Source: Clostridia bacterium
GTDB taxonomy: Bacteria > Bacillota > Clostridia > Christensenellales > Aristaeellaceae
Direction: 5' to 3'
NCBI GenBank assembly: GCA_017545905.1
Contig: JAFWXL010000015.1
Coordinates: forward strand, 1 to 64,000
Length of the DNA: 64,000 nt
A model generated the notes under the pieces. That model was not told where the DNA came from. It saw only the letters and a program-made list of their open reading frames with translations, and did no database searches. A program made the position numbers and the translations under genes. This document shows positions 34,066 to 41,242 of the stretch, in pieces; positions within the stretch are counted from its first letter, which is position 1; each line of letters starts with the position of its first letter.

Positions 34066-34200
34066 TACGCGAAGCGAAGGGATATGATCCTGCTGCTTAA
34101 CACTGACGCGAGACTGGAGCCTGCCGCCGCCAGTGGCGGAAGCAGGCAGGCGGAACGTCGGGAGCTGCAAGGAGCGCTTGCGCGACTATGCAAGCGACCT

Positions 34201-34262
34201 CGAAGAAGGGAGTCTGAGGGATAATACCCCTCAGGAGGGGTATGGGGACACAGTCCCCGACG
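34201..34262 (-). repeat. Two-hairpin intergenic repeat, copy E2 (inverted)
   Basis: On the minus strand hairpin 1 is TGGGG... within CGGGGAC/GTCCCCAT and hairpin 2 is TGAGGGGT-att-ATCCCTCA, then GACTCCCTTCTTCG. With E1 it makes an inverted pair. It ends eight bases before the next start codon, so it covers the translation start area. Confidence 0.8.
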
Positions 34263-34269
34263 TCCCTCG

Positions 34270-35049
34270 ATGCATACTATGAATATCCGTGACTTTGGCG
34301 CGTGGATCACGCCGCAGCTGGAAAGGCTGGGTGGCGATACGGGCGTATATGTGAAGAATCTTGTGACCGGAGAGACGTTCATGCACGGTGAGGACGTGCC
34401 CGTCGTGGCGGCGAGCGTGATCAAGATCCCGGTGATGATTGAGGCATTCCGCGCAGCGCATGCATACGAGCTGAACCTTGGCGAGATGCATGTCCTGCGT
34501 GACGAGGAACGCATGCCCTCCTGCGGCACGCTCAAGGCCATGCACACGGGCATCAAGATGACGCTGCTTGATCTCGTCAAACTGATGATCATCGTCAGCG
34601 ACAACACAGCGACAAACATCGTGATCCGCCGCCTTGGCATCGAAAACATCAATAAGACCCTTCGCGTGCTCGGATGCGAAAAGACGACGCTCAATCGCCT
34701 GCTCTTTGACGCGGAAGCGTCCCGCCGCGGCGTGAAGAACTACATCACCGCCAGAGAGATGGGTGAAGTGCTCGAAAAGCTCTGGCGCGGCGAGGTCGTA
34801 TCCAGAGAGGCCAGCAAGGCCATGATGGATATCCTGCTGGACCAGCGCCTCAACGGCAAGCTGCCGTTCTTTATCGACAGCATGGGCATCGATATCGCCC
34901 ACAAGACCGGCGAGGATGACGGCATCTCTCACGACGTGGGCGTGATCTATACGGATGAGCCGCTGGTATGCTGCTTCGTCGGCGAGCACGTGGATGTGCC
35001 GGTATACGAGCGGCTGATGCAGGATGCGGCGAAAATGCTCTGCATCTGA
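34270..35049 (+). CDS. Class A beta-lactamase-like serine hydrolase without signal peptide
   Basis: The 259-residue protein has the penicillin-recognising motifs in order: S49-x-x-K (ASVIKIPVM), S110-D-N (IVSDNTATN) and a KTG triad (HKTGEDDG). The region GETFMHGEDVPVVAAS is typical of class A enzymes. It has no signal peptide or lipobox, so it would stay in the cytoplasm, where beta-lactams and peptidoglycan are not expected; a peptidase or amidase role on small substrates is possible. The Glu of the omega loop is uncertain (DAEASR). The ribosome site is weak because a structured repeat ends eight bases upstream. It should not be called a resistance gene on this evidence. Confidence 0.8.
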   Translation: MHTMNIRDFGAWITPQLERLGGDTGVYVKNLVTGETFMHGEDVPVVAASVIKIPVMIEAFRAAHAYELNLGEMHVLRDEERMPSCGTLKAMHTGIKMTLLDLVKLMIIVSDNTATNIVIRRLGIENINKTLRVLGCEKTTLNRLLFDAEASRRGVKNYITAREMGEVLEKLWRGEVVSREASKAMMDILLDQRLNGKLPFFIDSMGIDIAHKTGEDDGISHDVGVIYTDEPLVCCFVGEHVDVPVYERLMQDAAKMLCI

Positions 35050-35060
35050 TGATATGCTAT

Positions 35061-35093
35061 CGGGCAGATGTGCTCCTGCATGTCTGCCTTCTT
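35061..35093 (+). terminator. Terminator of the serine hydrolase gene
   Basis: GGGCAGATG pairs with CATGTCTGCC, followed by TTCTTC. Confidence 0.6.
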
Positions 35094-35102
35094 CATTGCC
35101 GC

Positions 35103-35126
35103 CTATTTAGAAAATTATCGAAATAC
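35103..35126 (+). promoter_or_regulatory. SdpR operator, upstream copy
   Basis: A 24-base site beginning CTATTTAGAA and ending GAAATAC, matching the downstream copy at 20 of 24 positions. It lies just upstream of the -35 box. Confidence 0.65.
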
Positions 35127-35129
35127 CCA

Positions 35130-35158
35130 TTGACAGACCGGAATTGATGTCATATAAT
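35130..35158 (+). promoter_or_regulatory. Consensus promoter of sdpR-sdpI
   Basis: TTGACA (35130-35135), exactly 17 bases, TATAAT (35153-35158), a perfect sigma-A promoter flanked by two copies of one operator. Confidence 0.88.
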
Positions 35159-35182
35159 CTATTTAGAAGATCTTCAAAATAC
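35159..35182 (+). promoter_or_regulatory. SdpR operator, downstream copy
   Basis: Near-palindrome TATTTAGAA-gatc-TTCAAAATA, starting directly after the -10 box and covering the start point; binding here would block transcription. Confidence 0.7.
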
Positions 35183-35200
35183 TTTTCAGGAGGATGAACC

Positions 35201-35464
35201 ATGGGCTTTGCGGAAACGTTCAAGGCGCTCGGCGACCCCGTGCGGCGCGATATTCTGCTGCTGCTGCGAAAGGGACGGCTGTCCGCCGGAGAGATCGGCT
35301 GTCATTTCGAGATGACCGGCGCGACGATTTCCTATCATCTGGGCATCTTGAAAAAGGCGGATCTCGTATTTGAGACCCGCGAAAAGAACTATATCTATTA
35401 CGAGCTGAATACCTCCGTCGTCGAGGAGGTCATGCTCTGGCTCAGTCAGCTCAAGGGGGAGTGA
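35201..35464 (+). CDS. sdpR: ArsR-family autorepressor SdpR
   Basis: The 87-residue protein is a compact winged helix: FAETFKALGDPVRRDILLLL, RLSAGEIGCHFEMTGATISY and the wing ETREKNYIYYELN. Length and the ATISYHLGILKKADLV block fit SdpR, which in Bacillus represses the sdpRI operon until SdpI captures it at the membrane upon toxin binding. It has an AGGAGG site and duplicated operators around its promoter. It is directly followed by sdpI. Confidence 0.87.
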   Translation: MGFAETFKALGDPVRRDILLLLRKGRLSAGEIGCHFEMTGATISYHLGILKKADLVFETREKNYIYYELNTSVVEEVMLWLSQLKGE

Positions 35465-35466
35465 AT

Positions 35467-36132
35467 ATGAAAAAGAATCTGTCCGAACTGTGGCGCGAGC
35501 ATAAGATGCTCCTTGTGATCACCAGCTGCATCATCCTGCTGCAGACGCTGGTGGGCATGGTGCTGTGGAACCGACTGCCCGATCAAATTGCGACACACTT
35601 TGATTTTCACAATCAGCCCGACGGCTGGACGAGCAAGGCGTTTACCGTCTTTGGCATGCCGCTGGTTCTGCTGGCGCTGCACTGGATCACGCTGATGGTG
35701 AGCAGCACAAAATATGCTCAGATCAAGAATCTGCACAGCAAGGTGAAATTCTTGTTCTGGTGGATCATTCCATCGGTATCGCTGCTGGTGATGGTCCTTT
35801 GCTACGGCTACGCACTGGGCGCCCAGCTGGATATCGGCAGAATTGTCATCGTGTTTCTCGGTCTGGTCTTTGCCGTCACAGGCAATTATATCCCCAAGGT
35901 CAGGCGCAATTATTCGGTGGGCATCAAGCTGCCGTGGACGATGACGGACGATGAAAACTGGCATAAGACGCATCGCATGGCAGCGCCTATCTGGGTCGTC
36001 TGCGGTCTGCTGCTGATCGTGCTCGGCCTGACCGGCATTACGACATGGGTTCCGTTCGGTGTGGTTCTTGCGATGATCCTGCTGCCGACCGTGTATTCAC
36101 TCGCCCTGCACATCAAAAAGAAAAAACAATAA
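35467..36132 (+). CDS. sdpI: SdpI-family immunity/signal membrane protein
   Basis: The 221-residue product from the ATG at 35467 (AAGGGGG box inside the sdpR end) has six hydrophobic helices. The DUF1648-type loop is RLPDQIATHFDFHNQPDGWT, and the SdpI core is FAVTGNYIPKVRRNYSVGIK, LPWTMTDDENWHKTHR. SdpI protects against the SDP cannibalism peptide and sequesters SdpR. No sdpABC toxin genes are in the window, so this is an orphan immunity/signalling pair that may respond to peptides of other cells or to envelope stress (inference). Confidence 0.9.
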   Translation: MKKNLSELWREHKMLLVITSCIILLQTLVGMVLWNRLPDQIATHFDFHNQPDGWTSKAFTVFGMPLVLLALHWITLMVSSTKYAQIKNLHSKVKFLFWWIIPSVSLLVMVLCYGYALGAQLDIGRIVIVFLGLVFAVTGNYIPKVRRNYSVGIKLPWTMTDDENWHKTHRMAAPIWVVCGLLLIVLGLTGITTWVPFGVVLAMILLPTVYSLALHIKKKKQ

Positions 36133-36137
36133 AACCA

Positions 36138-36166
36138 AAGGAGCGCCTCACATGAGACGCTCCTTT
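36138..36166 (+). terminator. Terminator of the sdpRI operon
   Basis: AAAGGAGCG pairs with CGCTCCTTT around CTC-acat-GAG. Confidence 0.75.
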
Positions 36167-36187
36167 CACTATAGCGTTTTGAACTGC

Positions 36188-36252
36188 CGCGAAGCGAAGA
36201 AGGGAGTCTGAGGGATGAAATCCTTCAGCGGGGTATGGGGCGGAGCCCCATC
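36188..36252 (-). repeat. Two-hairpin intergenic repeat, copy F (inverted)
   Basis: On the minus strand hairpin 1 is ATGGGGC-tcc-GCCCCAT, hairpin 2 is TGAAGGAT-ttc-ATCCCTCA and the tail is CTTCTTCGCTTCGCG. It lies between the convergent sdpI and ABC exporter genes. Confidence 0.82.
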
Positions 36253-36263
36253 GTGCCCTTCCG

Positions 36264-38021
36264 TCACCCCGCAAACTGCGCCTGATGCAGCTCGGCATAA
36301 AATCCGCCCTTTTTCAGCAGCTGCTCGTGCGTGCCCTGCTCCACAATATGTCCGTCGCGCATGACGAGGATCACATCAGCGCTGCGGATGGTGGAAAGCC
36401 TGTGTGCAACGATGAAGGACGTTCTGCCCTGCATCATCGTGGCAAATGCGTCCTGAATCTTCATCTCGGTACGCGTATCGATGGAGGAGGTTGCCTCGTC
36501 GAGAATCAGCATCGGCGGCAGGCAGAGCATGACGCGTGCAATGCACAGCAGCTGCTTCTGTCCCTGAGAGAGTCCATCGCCGTTCTCGCGGATGACGGTG
36601 TTGTAGCCGTCCGGCAGGCGGCGGATAAAGCCGTGCGCATGCGCAGCCTTCGCTGCGGCGATAATCTCGTCGTCCGTCGCATCCGGCTTGCCCATGGCGA
36701 TATTCTCGCGGATCGTACCGGCAGACAGCCACGTATCCTGCAGCACCATGCCGATATTCCTGCGCAGCGCCCTGCGGCCGAGGGTGCGCGTCTCTCGTCC
36801 GTCGATGCGGATGGCGCCGCTGTCCACGTCATAAAAACGCATCAGCAGATTGATCATCGTGGTCTTGCCGCAGCCCGTCGGGCCGACAATGGCCACGCGC
36901 TGACCAGGCGCAACATTCAGCGAGAAATGCTCGATCAGCGGTCGTGTCTTCGTATAGGAGAAGGCAACGTCTCTGATCTCCACCTCGCCGCGGATCCGGT
37001 CAAAATCCTTGTCCGGCGCGGGATCAGGCGTCTCCGCCGGTTCGTCGATGAGCTGGAAGATGCGGCCCGCACAGGCAAGCGCATTCTGCAGCTCAGTGAT
37101 CACGCCGGAAATCTCGTTGAACGGCTTGGTATACTGGTTCGCATAAGAAAGGAAGCTGGACAGGCCGCCGATGGTCAGCGTACCATGGATTGCGGCAAGC
37201 GCGCCGGCAAGCGCAACCGCAGCATATACCAGCGAATTGACGAAGCGCGTGCACGGATTGGTCAGTGAGGAGAAAAACACCGCGCGCAGCGAACAGTCGC
37301 GCAGACGCTCGTTGATCTCATCAAACTGAGCCAGCGTCTCATCTTCGCGGGCAAAGGCCTGCACCAGCTTCTGCTCGCGCAGCGCTTCGTCGATGAGCGA
37401 CGTCTGCTCGCCGCGGGTTTTGGACTGAAGCGTGAACATGTCATGCGTCGATTTTGCAATGAAATTCGCCACCAGCAGCGACACGGGCGTGATCAACACG
37501 ACGACCAGCGTGATCATGGGGCTGAGCGTGAGCATGAAGAGCAGCGTGCCGAAGATGGTCATTACGCCGGTGAACAGCTGCGTAAAGCCCATGAGCAGGC
37601 CGTCGGCAAAGGTGTCCACATCGGAGATCATGCGCGACACGATGTCGCCGGTGGGATGCGCGTCCAGATAGGACAGCGGCAGACGCTGAATATGCGCAAA
37701 GGCGTCGCGGCGGATGTCGCGCACGGTGTCATACGTCACGCGGTTGTTCAGCTCGCTGAGCAGCCACTGCGCCGCAGCCGTCACGCCGATGCATGCCGCA
37801 ATCTGCGCGAGAATCCCCTTGAGCGCGGCGAAATTCACCTGCCCCTCGCCGACAATGCAGTCGATCGCACGGCCGATGAGGATGGGCACGTAAAGCGTGA
37901 GCGCGACGACGATCAGCGCCATCACAAGCGACGCAGCGAGCTTGTAAAGGTGCGGGCGGATATAGCTGAGCACGCGCAGAAGCACCGCGCTGCGGGGCGA
38001 CTTCTTCTTCAGATTAACCAT
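36264..38021 (-). CDS. ABC exporter half-transporter with complete ATPase site
   Basis: The 585-residue product from the ATG at 38021 has an N-terminal six-helix exporter domain and an ATPase with Walker A GPTGCGKTTM, signature LSQGQKQLL, Walker B MLILDEATSSID with the catalytic Glu, and the switch histidine in VAHRLST. The upstream gene encodes a degenerate partner, so the two form a heterodimeric exporter of the BmrCD/LmrCD/TM287-288 type for drugs, lipids or peptides. The frame extension upstream to 38270 overlaps the partner gene and is not used. The two genes overlap by eight bases. Confidence 0.92.
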   Translation of the reverse strand: MVNLKKKSPRSAVLLRVLSYIRPHLYKLAASLVMALIVVALTLYVPILIGRAIDCIVGEGQVNFAALKGILAQIAACIGVTAAAQWLLSELNNRVTYDTVRDIRRDAFAHIQRLPLSYLDAHPTGDIVSRMISDVDTFADGLLMGFTQLFTGVMTIFGTLLFMLTLSPMITLVVVLITPVSLLVANFIAKSTHDMFTLQSKTRGEQTSLIDEALREQKLVQAFAREDETLAQFDEINERLRDCSLRAVFFSSLTNPCTRFVNSLVYAAVALAGALAAIHGTLTIGGLSSFLSYANQYTKPFNEISGVITELQNALACAGRIFQLIDEPAETPDPAPDKDFDRIRGEVEIRDVAFSYTKTRPLIEHFSLNVAPGQRVAIVGPTGCGKTTMINLLMRFYDVDSGAIRIDGRETRTLGRRALRRNIGMVLQDTWLSAGTIRENIAMGKPDATDDEIIAAAKAAHAHGFIRRLPDGYNTVIRENGDGLSQGQKQLLCIARVMLCLPPMLILDEATSSIDTRTEMKIQDAFATMMQGRTSFIVAHRLSTIRSADVILVMRDGHIVEQGTHEQLLKKGGFYAELHQAQFAG

Positions 38022-39747
38022 CGCGCTCCACCTCCTCGCCGTACTGGGATGCATAGATCTCCTGATAGACCGGGCAGGCGGCAAGCAGCTGTTCATGCGT
38101 GCCGATTCCTGCGACACGTCCGTCGTCAAGCACAACAATTCTGTCTGCAAAGCGCACAGAGGACGCGCGCTGGGAGACGATGAAAGTCGTCGGGCGGTGA
38201 TCCATCGCGCGGATGGCGCGGCGCAGGCTCGCGTCGGTCGCATAGTCCAGCGCAGAAGCACTGTCGTCAAGGATCAGGATGTCCGGCTTCTTCACCAGTG
38301 CGCGTGCGATCGTCAGTCGCTGGCGCTGACCGCCGGAGAAATTGCGGCCGCCCTGCTCCACCGGCTCATCCAGCCGGCCGGGCTTGCTGTTGACCACGTC
38401 GAGCGCCTGCGCCGTGGAAAGCGCCGCATAGAGCTCCTCATCGGTCGCCTGCGCATTGCCCCAGAGCAGGTTGGATCGGATGGTGCCCTTGAAAAGCACA
38501 GCCTTCTGCGGCACGACGGCGATCGATTCACGCAGCGCTTCCTTGCGGATTTCGCGCACGTTCACGCCGCCAATGCGCACGCAGCCCTTTGTCGCATCGT
38601 AGAACCGGGGAATCAGGTTGATCAGCGACGTCTTGCCGCAGCCCGTTCCGCCGATCACGCCGATCGTCTCGCCCGGACGCGCTGAGAACGACACGCCCTC
38701 CAGCGATTCCGCACCGGCGCCGGCATAGCGCAGCGATACGTTTTCAAAATCGACGCTGCCGCGCTCATGCAGATCCTCCACCGCAAGCACGCCGTCCTCC
38801 TGCGAGGATCTGACCTCCAGCACGGAACTGATACGGTCGCCGCAGGCCCAAGCCTTGGTCAGCAGGATGATCAGGTTCGCCATCTTCACCAGCTCCACAA
38901 GGATCTGGCTCATGTAATTATACAGCGCAACGACCTCGCCCTGCGTCAGGCTGCCCATTTCAACGCGCACAGCGCCGCTGTGGATGAGCATGATGACCGC
39001 CGCATTGATCGCCGCATAGGTCAGCGGATTCATAACCGCGCTGATGCGGCCCACGGACAGCTGCATGCGCGTGAGCAGGCGGCTGCGCTTTTCAAACCGG
39101 CGCGTCTGATCCTCCTCCTTGCAGAACGCGCGCAGCACGCGCACGCCGCCGAGGTTTTCGCGGGTGGCGGCGGTCACGCTGTCGAGCTGGCCCTGCACGG
39201 CACGGTACTTCGGAATCGTGATGAGCATGATGGAAAAGACGATCACGCAAAGCACGAAGATAACCGCTGCAAAGATAAGCGCACAGTCAAAATCAATCGT
39301 GAACGCCATCACCATCGCGCCGAAGACCACAAACGGCGAGCGCAGCAGCAGACGCAGGCACATATTCACGCCGGACTGCACCTGCCCCACGTCGCTGGTC
39401 ATGCGGGTAATAAGCGTGGATGTGCCGACCGTGTCGATTTCGGTATACGACAGCGTCTGAATATGCGCCATGAGTACGTGACGCAGCCGCGTGGAAAAGC
39501 CGATGGCAGCCTTGGCAGCAAAATACTGCGCCGTCACGGCGGCAATCAGGCCCGTCAGACCCAGCAGCGCCATGATGCCGACCATCTTTATGACATAGGC
39601 CGTGTCCCCTGCGAGGATGCCTTTGTCAATGATAGCGGCGACCAGCAGCGGGATGATCAGCTCAAAGGAAGCCTCCAGAAGCTTAAAGAGCGGGCCAAGC
39701 ACGCATTCGCGCAAGTAGCCCTTGAGATAGACAAAGAGTTTTTTCAA
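38014..39747 (-). CDS. ABC exporter half-transporter with degenerate ATPase site
   Basis: The 577-residue product has six membrane helices (LFKLLEASFELIIPLLVAAI onward) and an ATPase with Walker A GGTGCGKTSL, signature NFSGGQRQRL, but Walker B ends ILILDDSASALD, with Asp replacing the catalytic Glu, and the switch position is VSQRASS, with Gln replacing His. The same pair of changes marks the degenerate half of heterodimeric exporters such as TM287. It is the first gene of the pair and has a good promoter. Confidence 0.92.
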   Translation of the reverse strand: MKKLFVYLKGYLRECVLGPLFKLLEASFELIIPLLVAAIIDKGILAGDTAYVIKMVGIMALLGLTGLIAAVTAQYFAAKAAIGFSTRLRHVLMAHIQTLSYTEIDTVGTSTLITRMTSDVGQVQSGVNMCLRLLLRSPFVVFGAMVMAFTIDFDCALIFAAVIFVLCVIVFSIMLITIPKYRAVQGQLDSVTAATRENLGGVRVLRAFCKEEDQTRRFEKRSRLLTRMQLSVGRISAVMNPLTYAAINAAVIMLIHSGAVRVEMGSLTQGEVVALYNYMSQILVELVKMANLIILLTKAWACGDRISSVLEVRSSQEDGVLAVEDLHERGSVDFENVSLRYAGAGAESLEGVSFSARPGETIGVIGGTGCGKTSLINLIPRFYDATKGCVRIGGVNVREIRKEALRESIAVVPQKAVLFKGTIRSNLLWGNAQATDEELYAALSTAQALDVVNSKPGRLDEPVEQGGRNFSGGQRQRLTIARALVKKPDILILDDSASALDYATDASLRRAIRAMDHRPTTFIVSQRASSVRFADRIVVLDDGRVAGIGTHEQLLAACPVYQEIYASQYGEEVERDG

Positions 39748-39792
39748 AAGAAACCACCTTTTCTGTCTGTGATGAAGCGTAAAACTGTCTTC

Positions 39793-39821
39793 ATTATAGG
39801 GGGAATTTGTTTATTTGGCAA
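39793..39821 (-). promoter_or_regulatory. Promoter of the ABC exporter pair
   Basis: The minus strand has TTGCCA (39816-39821), 17 bases and TATAAT (39793-39798). Confidence 0.7.
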
Positions 39822-39851
39822 CTCTCGGCAGGAGAAAAGAGTGAGGATTCA

Positions 39852-39870
39852 TTTCTGGCATTTGCCGAAA
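39852..39870 (+). promoter_or_regulatory. Paired operator, upstream copy, of the DUF134 gene
   Basis: TTTCTGGCATTTGCCGAAA contains the near-palindrome GGCATTTGCC. Its inverse recurs at 39911-39930 on the other side of the promoter. Confidence 0.6.
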
Positions 39871-39875
39871 ATGGC

Positions 39876-39903
39876 TTGACATTTGCCTGCATAGGTGTAT
39901 AAT
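39876..39903 (+). promoter_or_regulatory. Promoter of the DUF134-NifX-type gene
   Basis: TTGACA (39876-39881), 16 bases, extended -10 TGTATAAT (39898-39903 core). Confidence 0.75.
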
Positions 39904-39910
39904 AAAAATA

Positions 39911-39930
39911 TATCCGGCATATGCCAGAAA
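39911..39930 (+). promoter_or_regulatory. Paired operator, downstream copy, of the DUF134 gene
   Basis: TATCCGGCATATGCCAGAAA holds the perfect palindrome GGCATATGCC just after the -10 box. Its reverse complement matches the upstream copy closely. Confidence 0.65.
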
Positions 39931-39941
39931 AGAGGCGAGCC

Positions 39942-40715
39942 ATGCCCAGACCCAGCAAAAGACGGCGTATCTGTGATCTGCCGCCCTGCCGGCGCTTTGA
40001 GCCCTGTGGCGCGCAGGAGGAAAGCCTTCCGGTAATCCTGACGCTCGATGAATATGAAACGATCCGGCTGATTGATTTCCTTAGCCTGACGCAGGAGCAA
40101 TGCGCTATCCAGATGTGCGTGGCGCGCGCAACGGTGCAGGCGATCTATGGCAGTGCGCGGGCGAAGATTGCCCGCAGCCTGGTCATGGGCAGTCCAGTAG
40201 AAATCGGCGGCGGAGACGTGGTGCTCTGTGAGCGCGGAGATGAAGGCGGGCAGTGTGCCGTGTGCCCAGGCCGCGGCAGAATTAAAAATGGGAGGAATAC
40301 GTTTATGAAGATTGCGGTTACGTATGATAATGGTCAGATTTATCAGCACTTTGGCCATTGCGCCCAGTTCAAGCTTTACGAGATTGAGGAAGGCAAGGTC
40401 GTCTCTACGAAGATTCTCGATGCGACGGGCAGCGGCCATAGCCTTCTGGCGGGCTTTCTGATGATGAACGGTGTGGATGATCTGATCTGCGGCGGCATCG
40501 GCGGCGGCGCGCAGGTTGCGCTTCGCGGCTTTGGCATCCGGATTCACGGCGGCGTTCAGGGCGATGCGGACGAGGCAGTCGCCAGCCTGCTGGCAGGTAC
40601 GCTTCAGGCGAGCGACGCGCCCAACTGCAGCCATCATGATGCGCATCATGGCGCGGATCATGTGTGCGGCGAGCACGGCTGCGGCGAGGATCACGATTGC
40701 CACTGCCACGGCTGA
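39942..40715 (+). CDS. DUF134 DNA-binding domain fused to a NifX/NifB-C-type metal-cluster protein
   Basis: The open frame encodes 257 residues from the ATG at 39942 (AGAGGCG box). Residues 1-105 are DUF134: MPRPSKRRRICDLPPCRRFE, then a sigma-like helix-turn-helix (LTLDEYETIRLIDFLSLTQE). From about 122 a dinitrogenase-cofactor-type domain follows (MKIAVTYDNGQIYQHFGHCA, GGIGGGAQVAL) and a His/Cys-rich tail with 10 His and 5 Cys. The two parts are normally separate genes. An internal ATG at 40305 has its own GGGAGG site, so a short form may also be made. The DUF134 part may bind the two operators around its promoter and the second part may sense a metal or iron-sulfur cluster; this is inference. 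Confidence 0.8.
   Translation: MPRPSKRRRICDLPPCRRFEPCGAQEESLPVILTLDEYETIRLIDFLSLTQEQCAIQMCVARATVQAIYGSARAKIARSLVMGSPVEIGGGDVVLCERGDEGGQCAVCPGRGRIKNGRNTFMKIAVTYDNGQIYQHFGHCAQFKLYEIEEGKVVSTKILDATGSGHSLLAGFLMMNGVDDLICGGIGGGAQVALRGFGIRIHGGVQGDADEAVASLLAGTLQASDAPNCSHHDAHHGADHVCGEHGCGEDHDCHCHG
40291..40307 (+). promoter_or_regulatory. Internal ribosome binding site and start inside the fusion gene
   Basis: GGAGG (40291-40295) lies nine bases before an in-frame ATG (40305-40307), exactly where the NifX-type domain begins. It suggests an independent 136-residue product. Confidence 0.6.
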
Positions 40716-40738
40716 GCGCAGCCGAATCAGACAGACCG

Positions 40739-40771
40739 GCAAAGCACTGCTGAATTCAGCAGTGCTTTTTC
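40739..40771. terminator. Bidirectional terminator after the fusion gene
   Basis: AAAGCACTGCTG-aatt-CAGCAGTGCTTTTT is a perfect hairpin. Confidence 0.88.
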
Positions 40772-40839
40772 ATATTCCCTGTGCGGAAGCCGGGGGCAGA
40801 ATATGCTGCGTGAACAGCCTGATCACCGTGCGGTCGCGC

Positions 40840-41076
40840 TCAGCGATCATCATATGCGAAACCTCCGGCTTCGCCGGCCATGAACGCGGAATAGCCAAAT
40901 CCCAGCCCCATCGCCGCGCATGCCAGCAGGTATACCGCCTGTTCTTCGCTGACGCCCAGCGCCGTCATCTCCCGCACATCCGCCGCATCGATAAAACGCA
41001 GATGGCGCGCCAGGTAATCGCTGATGCGCGCCAGCACGGTTATGTTGATTGCCTTTCGCTCGCTGCTGACAGACAT
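40840..41076 (-). CDS. Small hypothetical protein
   Basis: The 78-residue product from the ATG at 41076 (AAAGGGGAAG box) is mostly helical: INITVLARISDYLARHLRFI, then ADVREMTALGVSEEQAVYLL and a short Gly/Ala-rich end. No domain is recognised. A TATAAT (minus strand, 41118-41123) lies about 40 bases upstream. It faces the M18 gene divergently. The coding call rests on the start signals and on the lack of other features here. Confidence 0.5.
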   Translation of the reverse strand: MSVSSERKAINITVLARISDYLARHLRFIDAADVREMTALGVSEEQAVYLLACAAMGLGFGYSAFMAGEAGGFAYDDR

Positions 41077-41175
41077 GTTTCTTCCCCTTTGCGCATGTCG
41101 CAATGGATTTATGCCTTATTATACTGCCGTTTTCGCCCAAACTCACCGGCAAAGCGTCCGTTTTCTCTTTGTGGT

Positions 41176-41205
41176 TTGACATGGGCATGCGCCAGCATGT
41201 ATAAT
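41176..41205 (+). promoter_or_regulatory. Promoter of the M18 aminopeptidase gene
   Basis: TTGACA (41176-41181), 18 bases, TATAAT (41200-41205). Confidence 0.75.
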
Positions 41206-41242
41206 GTGAGCAATTGAGACTGTACCGACAGGAGGTATCCCC

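Noticed and set aside
34270..35049. Calling the serine hydrolase a beta-lactamase
   Set aside because: It lacks a signal peptide, so it would not meet the drug in the normal way.
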